Of a stretch of DNA of 64,000 bases, positions 23,611-37,419 are shown in pieces. Each line of letters opens with the position of its first letter. Within the stretch, counting starts at the first letter, position 1. The notes under the pieces are model-generated. The model worked only from the letters and a program-made list of their open reading frames with translations. It had not been told where the DNA came from and searched no databases. The position numbers and the translations under genes were made by a program. This DNA comes from Druceiella hillmani (taxonomy: Eukaryota; Arthropoda; Insecta; Lepidoptera; Hepialidae): NCBI GenBank assembly GCA_039881145.1, contig JAYKKI010000038.1, positions 1,767,001 to 1,831,000 on the forward strand, given 5' to 3'.

Positions 23611-24231
23611 CGCACGTACAAAAATTTATTAAAATATTTAATGATCATGCACATCGATGGTCTACACATCGTCAATGTTCGTGTTCCTTACGTATTGACT
23701 ACATATGATGCAACAACCATGCAATGCATTGATAATAAGGTAGTTTGCCTTCTGCACCAAATAACTTTCTCAAGGATATCGTAGACAGGTTAAATTGAGA
23801 AGTATAAAAATAATAGCCTATAATAGACTTTCAATGATAATCACGTAGCACCCTTAAGAATGTAATGCCAACAATCTTCTGTATAAAATCACCAAGTATC
23901 ATTCCATGGGAATTAATTCAGTTCTCAGACTAAAAAGTAAGTTATTTATTAATTTGTCTTATGAAATATAGAAATACTGACTGATTTTAAAATCCATTCA
24001 ACATGCTAGAATTGCTTCCTCTCTTTTATTCCATTAGGTGTACTACCTTTATGCGTCATAGATATAGTAATATTTCGTTGTTTTGTTATTAAGTACTAAA
24101 CAAAAAAAAATTGCGTTTATAATTAAAACACTAAATTTTTTTATTACACTGTAAAAAATTAGCTCTTGAACTTGAAGGCATCGACACTTATAACAAAAAT
24201 TAGTAACAAAGTAATATTTCTTTGTTTTCAG
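23611..24231. other. AT-rich stretch, nothing recognised
   Basis: No coding signal. It ends in a polypyrimidine tract and TTTTCAG that could serve as a 3' splice site for the following segment. Confidence 0.35.
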
Positions 24232-24430
24232 CTTCTCTTGTTTGTCTTTACTAACTGGTTTGCTACTTAATCGTGGTGTTGAAGTTAACAATTATCATCG
24301 GACCATAAAGAAACCAGGAGATTCAAAAGGTAAAATACTGACACCTATAATTATACCACCAGTATCTTGTATGTTTTATACTCGTAGTAAAACCAGCGGA
24401 ACCAGCGGCTTTCGTCGACGTAGAATGTGA
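24232..24430 (+). CDS. Possible terminal coding exon, unidentified
   Basis: A strong acceptor-like tract (ATTTCTTTGTTTTCAG) ends at 24231. The following frame is open to a TGA at 24428-24430. Its peptide includes TGLLLNRGVEVNNYHRTIKK and PGDSKGKILTPIIIPPVSC, and it ends TSGTSGFRRRRM. The segment is less AT-rich than its flanks, and the basic end is unusual for random frame sequence. No family is recognised and no upstream exon or poly(A) signal was tied to it. It could equally be a relic of a repeat or a chance frame. Confidence 0.25.
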
Positions 24431-24727
24431 AAATACGATTAGACCTAAATAATCAGTTGATTTATCCCAATCCTGTATGTTTTTAAATCGGTAGGCTTTA
24501 AAAACATGCCTTTTTTTTAATTTATGTTGAAATCTTTTGAGTTATCAAATAAAATGCCAAAAAATAACGTATAAATGCCCGATTTTTTAACGAGATATTG
24601 CAATAAAACCAAATGAACCGCAAGTATGTCGGCACCATATACATGAAGGTTTTATCGTTTCTGAAAAAAATTACCATATAACTAATAATGAATAAATCAT
24701 ATAACTTGCGGTAATTATTTATATGCG
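24431..24727. other. AT-rich stretch, nothing recognised
   Basis: No coding or structural signal. Confidence 0.3.
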
Positions 24728-24778
24728 CAAACACACACGCGTACGCGCTGGTGCAAGCACGCACACACACACACACCC

Positions 24779-24811
<33 letters not shown>

Positions 24812-24818
24812 CACACAA
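24728..24818. repeat. Compound (CA)n/(TA)n microsatellite
   Basis: ACACACACG and CGCACACACACACAC pass into a (TA)n run and then TACACACAAATA. Confidence 0.9.
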
Positions 24819-27800
24819 ATATACGTATAAACCATAGATATGGATATCAATTTTCAAACCAATGATAAAAATGCTGTACGCTTTTTACAGATAACATGAG
24901 GTAATGTTATAGCAATCGATATTGTTTCTTGTTGGTAATTAGTTATCAGTATTACGTCTTGAAATATTTATCCACTTCTCTCAAGTACATTGTCTTCAGA
25001 AAGCTATAAATAAAAATTAATGTAAATAAAAATACTACTAAATACAAGGATTAGATTATTCATACGGAGAAAAGGTTTAAGTGAATGTTGTGTTAGAATG
25101 CAAAATTGAAAATATAGAAATATATTTTATGTGAAATATAATCTAATGTCACTGCAATGAGTAGTCAACAATCCGATTAATAGCATTAACAGAAATATTC
25201 AGTATTTTGAATAAACTAAAAATTCAAGCTTTGAAATTTCCATATAAATATGCATACTGCAATTTATATTATCGAAATATTCATCACAGAATCCTACACT
25301 ACTACTAAACTACACAAACTACATACTACAGGAACTACATCAGATTTTTAGTTTAAAATTTTCGATGTTGGGTACATTCTTTAATATTTCATATATCATA
25401 TGGAGGTAATTTATTTACGAATAATATAAATTACAAAAATTAAGTAATAATAGACTTAACTATTAAAAGTGACAATGTTCTTAAGTTCAGATGTCTTGTC
25501 GGCTGCAGACTTTTTGACGGTACACCTAACCATTTTCCAATAAAAATAAATGTATTTCAGAAAGTTGTCTCGGCACAGCTGTCGTTAAAATGTAGTCACA
25601 TTTTAAAGCGACTTTACAAAATGTTGTCAACAATTGAAAACTTTCCACGCGTAAGATATGGGTACATACCCACTTCTTCGATTCTTGCCTACAAAGACTA
25701 CTTTCTTGAGAGAGAATATGGAAAAAAAATGAAGACTGTATAAATGAACTATGAGGTATAAATATAAAGGAATGTATAAATGGAATCAAGAGAGATACGA
25801 TTTTTTAGATCACGTTTGAACGCGTGTATTGATGGATATTCCCCATACGACGTTGAGATTTAGTGTACTCCATAATCTGTAGGCGTTAATAATAGTCATG
25901 GAAAAATCATTGACTGGAAATAAAGACGGTAAGTACAGATATCGGTCGTGAGAGGCGGACATATGAACCTAAAGGCTACATAAGGGGGATTGTGTGGATT
26001 TCTTGGACGTTATAAAGTTGCGACATAAATTTGGAAATATGATTATAAGTCAAGATAACACATCGTCTGTACAATCAAATAACTGTTGTTAATATTTGAG
26101 ACAGAAGAGGTTTAACATTAGAAAATCTAATTTGAAAGAAACTTAAGACCGTTTATTTTGCTGAAAATTCTATTGTTATGAAAATGTTTACTCAGGCTGT
26201 CAATTTAGTAATATGTTTATTAAGAGCCTGTATTTCTTAAAATCTAATTACTCGTCAACTTTAGGTCTGGCAGCATCTTCAGTTCTCTACCGTTAAGCAT
26301 CGGTAATACAATATATGGTTTCTCTATAAATACTTCCTTCCAGAGCCCGCCTAAAAATATTATTCCCTTCAAAATACAAACGTTTACATTAATAATTTTG
26401 AAGTTTTAGAATTTTTTGCTGTATTCAAAATAGTTTGCTCATTTGTCAGTTTGCATTTTTGACCACACGTATGTAAAATTGTTTAAGTGAAATATAGAAT
26501 TATATCCCAAAGTTCATAACAGAAAATTGTATACACAAATTAACATGAAATATTTTATCATCCTACTTTAATCTCTTTTTACTAAATTTGCTACAAAAAA
26601 TTGTTTACAGAAAGAAGATGGTACAAGACTGATAAATGACACTGCGGAAAAATTTTTAATTGCAATAATATACGTCATTATGTACACACTTGTGTAATAA
26701 AAGTACGGTGATTAAACATATAACTAAAAAAATATTGTATGTTCAACAACAGTTCATAAACAGATATGTAACATAAAAGTATTTCAATATTCCGCCCCGA
26801 ATAACAGCAATTTTGTAGTGAAAGGAAAGACTCTATATAATATGGACATATTTCATACTTGAATGACAAGCAGCTGCAGAAAGCTTTAGGTGCAGCAGTG
26901 AACGAAATTAAAGTCTTATTTTATAAAGCTTCATTTGTACCCTATACATTTATAAGAAAAATATTGCTTTTATTATTCTTTTATGGTTATTTTAAACCAT
27001 TTACCTTTTTTAATGGTGAGTAATAAAATGTTGACTAGATATGCTTTAATTATAGGCAATTATATTTACATCACGATTATTTATTGACTCTGATGTGATG
27101 CTGTTAAACAAAATGCTGAAATTATTGCAAATAACTTATTTTGTGGCACATTTTGAATATAATTTCCAAGTTTCAATAATACTAAGTACTGTTTTGACTA
27201 CCACTTTGTTTTTAGACTTTAAAATAGATTTAAATTTTAAGGTTTTTGGGTAAAAATGGGTCATACAGAAGTCTTACAGAAAATGGACCTTTTTCTGTAC
27301 ATGCATTTCAACTGCATCTGAACTATATGAAGCAGAGACTCCTTTTCGTTAAGCACGTTTAAAAAGTAACTAATTCCCAATTTTCCAAAACACTTAAATT
27401 TCAGAATTGAAATTTAATCAGATATTTATGTCTAAATCGTCGGTTTTTTTCATTTTCAATGATTTTACTCTCTATCTATTTTATAAAAGAAGATATGTTC
27501 ATTAATTTGTTTCATTTCTTAACTGTGGAATATTTGAAAATCTCGTGTCGTCTTCTTTCTATTTTCATTTTTTTCAATCCGATGCTAAGAAATCGCTTAA
27601 ATTATAATGATTAAATATTAAACGTTGATTTATGTCCAGAAAAATACAAACGAATATGAAAATTTCAAACATGAAATTTATTATACACAAAGGTTATGGA
27701 TTATATGGTTATCACAAAGGAATGTACAAAGGATACTGTTTTATTACAGACTGCTATGATGTGCTTTTTTTTTGCCTGTGTGTTCCTTAATCAACCCTAT

Positions 27801-27904
27801 ATTATAGTCTTTGTACTTTCCATATTATTACTATTTCTGTGTTGTGCTCAATGATCTTTTTGGAAAAATTTTATGAATATATAAAGTAATTTAAATAAAG
27901 GCAA
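24819..27904. other. AT-rich stretch, nothing recognised
   Basis: Read on both strands. The short frames here (25526-25789 and 26678-26869, both minus) lack motifs and are made of AT-biased codons. No array or long inverted repeat. Confidence 0.35.
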
Positions 27905-28036
27905 GGCAAGATATACATACGCTGGGCGGATGAGATAAATGAAAGAAGCAAGAGCGAAAAGTGGACGACCCTCGACCTCGAGCGCTACAAAAAGTTAGAG
28001 GAAGCCTTTGCCCGAGTAGGGTCCCAACCATATTAA
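27905..28036 (+). pseudogene. LINE ORF2 C-terminal fragment, RTE-like
   Basis: An open frame of 43 codons reads GKIYIRWADEINERSKSEKW, TTLDLERYKKLEEAFARVGS, QPY, then a TAA. The pattern 'RWADEI..W..L..DRERW..LEEAF' is the extreme C-terminus of reverse-transcriptase proteins of RTE-like non-LTR elements, downstream of the catalytic domain. The copy is 5'-truncated just before this point, as is usual for LINEs. The A-rich string after the stop (TTAAAAAAATTCC) may be its 3' tail. It is not functional. Confidence 0.7.
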
Positions 28037-30590
28037 AAAAATTCCATCTTCCAAATACTATAGCCTAAATTAATTTTAAGTTATGGAATAAACAGATTTT
28101 CTAACTTTTATTTATAGTAATTTAAATATGTTTTCAGAACTTTTGCATTTTATCACAATTTTCATGATTGGTCAACTTTGGTCATATTTCAAACTTATAA
28201 GCTTTTTGCTGTGTAAAAATGTATTTTCATAGGATATCGCTATGTTAAATATAGTTATATTTTGGTAAGGTATGTATAATTACTAGAGTCTGAAACTTTC
28301 GTTTTAAGACACTCATTTATTAAAAACAAAAAAAAATTATAAATTATAGCTTGAGAACGATTTCCAAAAGAAAAACTAAGATTTGTGCTTATATTATTTA
28401 ACCACCATTTTTAATTATGTTTTAAATAAAGTTTTAAATAGAGGAAACATTACAATTTTCACAAGTTAGTGCATAATTGATTGATACGTAACTTAAAAAA
28501 AACGAATAAGCGCATAGTTCCAGAATGGAGACTAAAACATAGAATGGACTAAAAGAGCAAGAAAAAATAGAGACTTCATCGAAGGTCGCATTAAATTAGC
28601 AAGTAAATAAAAATTAATATCCTGGAATATGGAAATGGACTTAATAGAAATAAATTCAAATATTTGATTCCTTACATTTTCCAATAAAGCTAAAGAGGCA
28701 TGGTACATATGAGGACCATATTAATGAAATTTGGAAAGTGCACAGCTATGTCAAAATTACACGAAAAACTATTTTTGAAGTTCGTCATATTTTCAAAAAC
28801 CCTGGAAAATTTGATCTGCATGATAGTACTGTAATAGTAGGCGTAATATCATGCAGATCAAAATCAGATCAGAATCAAAATTATATACATCAGATTAAAT
28901 ATTGTTGTGTTCATTACATTAGTGATAAAATATACACGTCAATACTGGAAATAATATTTGTTAATATATAGTGCTTAATATGAGTAGAAAATTTAATTTT
29001 TTATGCGGTGTTTAAGAAAATACCACATAGGATTGCGTCAACTAAAAAACTTGTCTTTGTGTTATTCATAACTTACACAATGTTTGGAGGAAACTAATAA
29101 ACCCACCATATCGATTGAGAAAATAATTTTACCTTTTATATGTAATTAATAAAATTAAACTTCAATCACACCATCTTTACCTATGATCCTTTACCAGAGA
29201 GTAGGAAGAGATATAATAGTTTCTATCTTGAAGTATTTGGATTTTCACTTAAAAATCTGGGTAAGTTTAAGCTAGTCTGGGTCGTTAACATTGTTTCTTA
29301 ATGCGTAAATAATAATTAAACAGCTTACAAAACAAATAATAGTCGAAGGGTAAGAGGTACTGTGTCCAAGTAAATTTCTTTTCTTGCATATTTATTTCCA
29401 TGGGGGTCCAGCATAATGTGTTGCTTGATTTTGGTAATTGAAGGGAATATGTTTACTTCTTTCCCATGAAGTTATTTTTCCATTGCATTGGATTGTAACA
29501 TGGCAGTAACTCATCTCGGCATTGGCGGCAAAACTGAACATGGCGTCTATTTCGACAAGACTTTTTATTTGTTTAAATTTAATGTGATATTGCCCTGTAT
29601 AAGAATAACCAGAGAGATCAGTTTTTTTCTTGGAACCCTTGGGATAAAAATTAGTTATGATATAGAAGATTATTATACCTTCACTCATCGCTCAAATGTT
29701 GTTTATTGCTTAGCTCACTCTCCACCATAAACATTCCATCTGATAAATATCATAAATCATATTTTTTATATTCCACCTACCCCACATTACAAATGTAGAT
29801 GAAATTTTCTGAGAAAATTTCATTTTATTTTTTCAGAGAAAAAAAAGTGTGGAATTTTCTATTTTCTGAGATTCCATTTTCTGACGAATGCTCAAAATAT
29901 TACTTTCTTTTGAATGTGTGTTTAGCGCTACATGGCTGTTCTGTGTATTCATTGCTACGGAGATATTAAGTTGTTGCAGTTCGCACTTTGAACTGTATAT
30001 TTTATTTTATTCAGTATTTTAATTTATTATAATATATTTTTAACGATTATCAAAAAGTATAATTGTTATTGTACAAGCCAGATACGGTCGAAATAATAGT
30101 ACAAGTCTAAAGAAAATAATAAAGAATTGTATGAAACCACAACCCAAAAATATAACATTAGTATTGGGGACAGTGTGTCCTATAATTTGTAATATTGTGT
30201 ATTGTACTTTTAAACAAAATATGGTTATGTACATATTATATATTTTCTTCTAAATATCGCATATTTATATTACCAACATCTTTTGGCAGTAGCATACGCT
30301 GTTTTATACAACGGCAGTAGCTTACCACGCTTCATAATACTTATAGAGGTTTACACTACATGAGACATCAAAGAGTAAAAAAAAGTAGTAATTAAAGCTC
30401 ATTGCCCTGTATAAATCTAATCGTCAATTTCAATTAGGTTCAACTTTTTTTGTTTCAATTTTTAAGGGAAGTCATTTCAACGACGTCCCAAAAAAGTAAG
30501 TATTTCTTGAATCTAGTTCTAAGTACACTCTTTTAATTAAATTGTGTGGGTATTTTTAATTCCCGGTTTCCGGTTTCGATTTTAAAAACT
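28037..30590. other. AT-rich stretch, nothing firmly recognised
   Basis: Overlapping frames on both strands at 29392-29730 are the longest here. The minus-strand one has somewhat balanced composition but no family motif. A palindromic GATCTGCATGATA..ATCATGCAGATC pair lies at 28812-28860. No other structure. Confidence 0.35.
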
Positions 30591-30591
30591 A

Positions 30592-30677
<86 letters not shown>

Positions 30678-30696
30678 TGTGTGTGTGTGTGTGAAT
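30591..30696. repeat. (TA)n/(GT)n compound microsatellite
   Basis: A long (TA)n run with a TATGTACATATA interruption ends in AAGTGTGTGTGTGTGTGTG. The same interruption and the same exit occur in the array at 32434-32541, so the two arrays are related. Confidence 0.9.
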
Positions 30697-31040
30697 TTTA
30701 AATACTACTCTTCTCAAATAATTACTTACCTAAATACTACATATCCCTAAGTGAGGGTTCACGTGCGAAGAAATATTAGTTTAAATGAGAAAAATGGTTT
30801 AGGTGAAAAGAGAGCAATACTCGTTTTGTTACGTTAGTACATATTTGTGTGTCCATGTATATTAATTGTTAAAAAAAAAATTATAAAACATTTGCCGTGT
30901 GAAGTCCACGATAGCAAAATTAAAAAAAAATTTTTTTACAAATAAGTGTTAAAACAGGTTACTTGTTTGTAAAAATAAATAATATAAATATATCAGACAA
31001 ATTTATATCGCATTTAAATTCTTATTTCTTCCTTTTATTC
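30697..31040. other. AT-rich spacer
   Basis: No coding signal. Poly-A and poly-T stretches near 30870 and 30925. Confidence 0.35.
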
Positions 31041-31725
31041 AACCAGGAATATAAAATTAAATTAAGTTTTAATTTTAGATAACGTTTTTAATAGCGCTTC
31101 TTTGGTATTAAAATATATTGCAATTATTACAATCAACAGAATTTATAATTTACCATAGCAAGTCTGTAGTGGATTATCAATCATGAATGATATATATCTA
31201 ATTAATTCATATTTTTATAAACATTTACGAAAATGTGAATAAATATATAATACTGTGATGATAGACATGTGTGATAGATATATTTGTTAAACATATATCA
31301 TGTCATGCGCGTAAACAAAAGTGGGTATACTAATATTGAACTAACTCTACTTAATTCATTTACATAAATTTATAATTTGCTTACTTGAATGTTCCACAAA
31401 ATTGTAACAGGCGCGGTGTAATCCACTTAAGGATTTTATACTTGCAATACATCGCACATCAGGCGCCGCGCTACATATTCAAAACAATATAGCAAATAAA
31501 CTTTTTATTGGAACCTACATATGCTCATATGATAATTATGCTGATAATTTTTAATTTTCTTATTTCTTATCTTTGTAATGAAGTTTTATTTATGATAATG
31601 ATAACTTTCATTATAATTATGACTAAGAAAATATTCAGAATTGAAAATATATTCTGAAGAAAATAAATTATATCTCCGCAATAAAGGCTCAAAAGAAAAA
31701 AGTTGTAAAATTTGCGAAATAATTT
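31041..31725 (+). repeat. Inverted repeat B, left arm (685 bp)
   Basis: Starts AACCAGGAATATAAAATTAA and ends TTTGCGAAATAATTT. It is the reverse complement of 32546-33230 with very few differences (two seen in the ATGCTGATAATTTTT stretch). It includes a slightly GC-richer patch with CAGGCGCGG and GGCGCCGCGC near 31410-31470. No protein-coding potential recognised. Confidence 0.9.
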
Positions 31726-32433
31726 CTTTATTTTTACTTTCACTGGGGTATTTTAAATTTATTGATAGGAACGAGTTTGGTGTGTATTAAATATTTAATT
31801 TTGCGTATTTTTTTTATTTAACAGGTTTTTCTTTGTTTTTATGAAATTTTCGAACAAAAGTTTGGCACATTTTATTCTAAAATATTCTGCTCTACATACT
31901 TGAAGCTTTGACCAATGATTTTGGATAGATCTCATGTTTTTTATTTTTCCTGTTATATATAAATAAAACACTACATCTGTCTGAAATTTCTGGGTTCTAA
32001 GTATACTGGAGATGATCATCTTGGAGTTTTGATGATCTGTCAGTTAGTATGCGAACGCAAAAATCAGAGACTTTTGGAAATCCATAATACGAAATCAATT
32101 AAAGCTAGATACGTGAAATTTGGAGTCTTTCGTAATATTACCTACCTAGTTCAGGAAGGTCAAAAGTAGCTGTTCATATCAAAAGTCTCAAGTGCACGAC
32201 ATATAGGTAGGTTTTGCAAAAACTTGGCCTGCATGCTGTGATATGCTTAAATGTTAATTTAAACTATTATTTATATTTCTGTTTCATTCGTTTATCTTTC
32301 TAAAACAAATTGCTTTTAAGTTTTATACCTGAAGGGTTCCAACGAAAGCCTGTTTTTATGGGAATGATATCAGTCAGTCCGTCCAATTATGAAATGTTTC
32401 TAGCTTTTAAATAAATTGAGAATGGTATTTAAA
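31726..32433. other. Single-copy core of inverted repeat B
   Basis: The core between the arms. A 'GGGTTCCAACGAAAGCC..ATCAGTCAGTCCGTCC' stretch near 32335-32385 resembles the GGGTTCC and TCCGTCC blocks of common lepidopteran dispersed repeats. The frame at 31795-32019 (minus) has no motif. Confidence 0.4.
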
Positions 32434-32456
32434 ATTCACACACATACACACACACA

Positions 32457-32510
<54 letters not shown>

Positions 32511-32541
32511 TATATATATATATATAAGTGTGTGTGTGTGT
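32434..32541. repeat. (CA)n-(TA)n-(TG)n palindromic microsatellite
   Basis: CACACACATACACACACACA runs into (TA)n and out through AAGTGTGTGTGTGTGTG, so the array is itself an inverted repeat. It abuts the right arm of inverted repeat B. Confidence 0.9.
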
Positions 32542-32545
32542 GCGA

Positions 32546-33230
32546 AAATTATTTCGCAAATTTTACAACTTTTTTCTTTTGAGCCTTTATTGCGGAGATA
32601 TAATTTATTTTCTTCAGAATATATTTTCAATTCTGAATATTTTCTTAGTCATAATTATAATGAAAGTTATCATTATCATAAATAAAACTTCATTACAAAG
32701 ATAAGAAATAAGAAAATTAAAACTTATCAACATAATTATCATATGAGCATATGTAGGTTCCAATAAAAAGTTTATTTGCTATATTGTTTTGAATATGTAG
32801 CGCGGCGCCTGATGTGCGATGTATTGCAAGTATAAAATCCTTAAGTGGATTACACCGCGCCTGTTACAATTTTGTGGAACATTCAAGTAAGCAAATTATA
32901 AATTTATGTAAATGAATTAAGTAGAGTTAGTTCAATATTAGTATACCCACTTTTGTTTACGCGCATGACATGATATATGTTTAACAAATATATCTATCAC
33001 ACATGTCTATCATCACAGTATTATATATTTATTCACATTTTCGTAAATGTTTATAAAAATATGAATTAATTAGATATATATCATTCATGATTGATAATCC
33101 ACTACAGACTTGCTATGGTAAATTATAAATTCTGTTGATTGTAATAATTGCAATATATTTTAATACCAAAGAAGCGCTATTAAAAACGTTATCTAAAATT
33201 AAAACTTAATTTAATTTTATATTCCTGGTT
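32546..33230 (-). repeat. Inverted repeat B, right arm (685 bp)
   Basis: Reverse complement of 31041-31725. The arm ends sharply at ATTCCTGGTT, after which ACAATATC has no counterpart outside the left arm. Near-identity suggests a recent event or gene conversion between arms. Confidence 0.9.
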
Positions 33231-36200
33231 ACAATATCTATATTTTAATAAGAGACTTTTATTTATTTTCGTGGAATATTGTTATATTGACCAAAAATTT
33301 AAACTGTAATTCATATAGTATTCATTTTTTGATACTTGTGTTCCTTTTTCAAACCATTTTTAATTTGGAAGCAACATTGAGAAAGAAAACTATCCTGGTA
33401 TGACCTTCTAAAAAATAATTTATGTTGTAATATAATTCTTTTTCGGTTTTAACTCTCTAAGCAGAACAGAAAATGAATTTAATACCTGGACTTTCCAAAG
33501 TAAAATTTATTTTAAATTAAAATAGTTACCAGTTAATCGCGACTCGGAAATTAAAAAAATAGCCTATGTGTAGCTTTATATTTAACTCACAACTTTGATT
33601 TCGCTTCATAGAGGCTAGTTAACATTTTGTGATGAAATTTTACAAATTTTTTGATAAATTAAGTTAAATAGATAATTAAGGACAATGCGCTTAAAAGGAA
33701 AGAATAACGTGTAGTGTGTGATTATAGATTCCTGTATTTATTACTAATGCAATATAGACATGTAACATGCTTAAATATAACAAGGTTATAGATTGCTTGC
33801 GTATTGTCACTTGAAATTGCATGTTTTAGGTTTAGTTGACAATGTTAGTGAGTAAAATTTATTCAGTGAATTTATAAATAATTATTTTTAAATTATTTTA
33901 TTCTCATAATCTACCGAGAACATTTTGATTTATTCTTATCTGAGTTTTAAATAAAAATGAAATATTTACATGTTATATAAATTAAAGGTTATTATCATGT
34001 TTATTGTTCACTATATTATTTTAAATTTAATTTATTGCATAAAGAACCTTTTAGAGTAACCACAAAGCTGCGTGTAAATTCATGTTCATGTGTAGAGTTC
34101 ACACTAAACACTATAGACACAGCTGGATAACATTTAACACAATTAAAATTAAACGAACCATTTCCACGTGTAAATTAATGTAAAATCATTTCTATAAAAG
34201 TAAAGAAGTAGAATTTCATAACTCATAAAAATAATTTTGCATTAACGTTATTTAATGGCGTTGGAAGAACGCTCAACAGATTTAATCAGAGAGGAAAAAC
34301 TTTAAATATTACGGAATGCAGGGTAAATGATTTTCCGAGTTTTAAACGCATTCCTTAATGCGACTTTCTCGGTTCGGTGAGCGGTAATTACTTTTCTTGA
34401 TTTAATTTTATTAAAGTGTTAAGGTTATCACTATGCGGCTTATCTTAATTACTAGATATTACAAATAATATTGATGCTAAAATATTACAGCGATATATTT
34501 AAGAGATATTATATTGTAATAATCCGTATATTAATTGTATAATGGTTTAATATATTAATTACATGGTACAAGAATGCTGTTGTGTGTAATTAATAAAAAG
34601 AATACATATCCTGAAACTTGAAAGGATTTTAAATAATGCTACTTGATGAAAAATATAAATGTTACCAAAACTATTCTAGTAGTGTTTCTACTCGTTTAGA
34701 ATCAAAACAGAACGAGTAATGCATTTCGATTCTAAATGAATAGAAATACACAATTTTTTAACTAATTATACTACATAGTTATTAGAAAATTTGTGTGAAA
34801 TGTTAATATTTATTAATACATAAATTTTGTTTTCTTAACTTCCCTCGTGTTGTCTTGTTATTTAACGTGTTTTGTATAAAAAGAATTAAAATACACATAA
34901 TAATTTGTATTTTTAAAGCTATACTAATAATTAAAATTGTCATTTGTCTTATTTAATTTACATTTGAACAATCATTTTAATGAACACCACGGAATGAAAA
35001 ATATACGTTTAAAATAAATGTAGTCTCGTTTTGAATACATTTACCTGATAACATATAAAAGCAGAAATAACTGCGGTCGGGCATTATGTATGTCTAGTAT
35101 TCCAAGAATGTAATTGAGAAACGAATTTCGTAGAATATATAAGTAGCTGAAGGAAACTATCGGAAAGGAAAATAACAAAATTTCGATAAAAACCCAACAT
35201 TACTTCCTCAATTGCTTTTATTCGAGCGATGAGAAAAGAAATATTTTTATTTATTGTCATATCGTTAGCTTAAGCAATATAAGCAGCTAAAACTAGAATG
35301 GTTCTCTGACAAAGAATATCAAAGAATCGAACTTGAGACTTATGAGTAAAATAAAATTGCACTGAAGTTATTTATTAGAAACATTTCATTAAAAAAGGTT
35401 ATCTGTGTTCCTTTAAACATTTAAAATAATAATTTAATTAACTTATTTGGTGACGTAACATCATTAGACCTACATAAGATTTGGCTGAGATATAGTAATT
35501 TTTAAATTCGTTTTTTCTTGCAATTACTTGAAGGGTCGAAAATAGTTTGTTTGGAAATTATAACCCTCAGAGAAATATATATTCACTCTTGCATAGTATC
35601 AATACGTAGATTTTACGACAATGCTTCATTTATATAGAAAACATGTTTAAAATTTCAAGATAAATGTGTATAAAGTACTCGTTACGTAGAACGCACACAT
35701 TGTGACATAGTAACAAATAAAGTATTCGGTAAGGTTAGACCTGATTACTATGCATAGTGTGAAGTCTTTAATAGCAACAACACGAACATTTGTACAGCAC
35801 GTGAAGACATGATGTAAATAGAGACTCTGAGTATGTAACGATAATAATTCTGTAATTAATCTGTACTTTTATACCAAAATGTATAGTGGAAAAGTTTGTT
35901 CTCACTTAACCAAATTTGAAAAAATCTTTTCGATTTGAAAAGTCTATATTTTGAGAAGATTTATGAGTTATGTTTCATCATGCTACGATTCATAGTGGTG
36001 TAGAAGTGATAAAATGGAAAAGGTCAAAATGGGTTTCTTTCTTGAAATACCTTCGTAACCAAACGCTAATATAATATTGCTATTAACAATAGGTCCAAAA
36101 CTCAGAGTTCATGTAAAATTATATGAAAAATGTGCACTGATCGCAAATAGGATTTGAAAATTGAAGTTTGCATAGTATGTGAGGTATGTTGATGCAAATT

Positions 36201-37391
36201 CGAGTATTGGAAAAATAATTATAAGAAAAATTGAAGCAAATAAAAAGATAACATTTTAACTGACTTATATTTTTGAACATCCTAAATAATTTTAAATAAA
36301 TTACATTAAATCTTATAAGATTGTTTTTTTTCCAGTGTAAACAAATAGATGCTTGCATGGAAAGAACCGCTATTTATATAATTCTATATTTATATGATTT
36401 TTTTGACGATTACAGAAAATCATAGGATGGGTATAAACCAAAAGTTCCAAATAATTTTTTTTATAAAGTAACAACAAATTTGTTAACTGCCATTTGCATC
36501 ATTGAATTTATGTTCTAAAATTTTTTTTTTACTATTACAAAAAATAATATTTTCAAACGTACCTGAGTGTTCCTGAGTTTTCATATAATTTAGAGGCATT
36601 TTTAATCCCAATCATACATTTCACATTTTAAAAAATCAGTATATAATGTGCACTCCACGTGATTTCCATAATTTCATGCGGTTTGTAAAAGCTCGGCTTT
36701 TCAGAACCAGGTTAGTATAGGATAAACCACGTTTAAAAAATGTATCTAAAAGGTTCAAATGTGGGTCCTTTAGATGAATATGTGCACAAATTGGCGGATA
36801 GCTAACAGGCAAATGTGGTATCATGGATGAAAATAATAGATTTATCATTAAAACTCATTAATTATCATAAACACCATCGTCGACAGGTTTCCTCTGTATA
36901 ACCATAACTTTATTATTGCTTTAGATTTGTTATTAATATTTAAAACTATAGAAATGTAAGGTAATTAACCAACAGGCACACTAATTGTAAAAACTTTGGT
37001 TTAAATATTACGAAATAGACTATATTACGGAAAATCCAAAATTATAACCATCTTACTTTATTGGGTTGCGAGGAATATCGACAAACATTGTTGATTTTGG
37101 CACTCATTGGTAGTTCATCAAAATCTTATTAATAATTTCGTTGTCAATGGGTGTTATTTTTTATTAAGAGGAAAAGTGTTGATAGCTTGTTGCTAGAATT
37201 CTTTTACTTTTATTGCTTTTATTAGGCATATTTAACAATATCCATTAATAATTTGAAAGAAAAATACCTTTACGTAAAAATTCAAACATTAAGTAGTTAA
37301 TTACCACGTAGTGGGTGTCTTCTGTAATTTAATGGTAATATCTTTTTCTTTGAGGTAACAACTTATTTTTTATTATGACTTTTGCATTGCA
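33231..37391. other. AT-rich stretch, nothing recognised
   Basis: Four kilobases read on both strands without a domain, array or long hairpin. Frames at 36119-36358 and 36636-36848 (minus) have no recognisable motif. Confidence 0.35.
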
Positions 37392-37419
37392 TGTGCCAAT
37401 ATATATTTATATTGGCACA
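37392..37419. repeat. 12-bp perfect stem, 4-nt loop
   Basis: TGTGCCAATATA, then TATT, then TATATTGGCACA. Short perfect hairpin of unknown meaning. Confidence 0.6.

Noticed and set aside
28500..28600. LINE C-terminal relic with a VPEWRLKHR-like string
   Set aside because: Only a few residues resemble the KVLEWRPR block and the neighbouring frames do not continue the pattern.
29392..29730. Overlapping frames on both strands
   Set aside because: Both are free of stops by chance over the same bases. Neither peptide resembles a family, and no splice or transcription signal favours one.
36119..36848. Two minus-strand frames of 70-79 codons
   Set aside because: Codon use follows the AT-rich background and no motif is visible.
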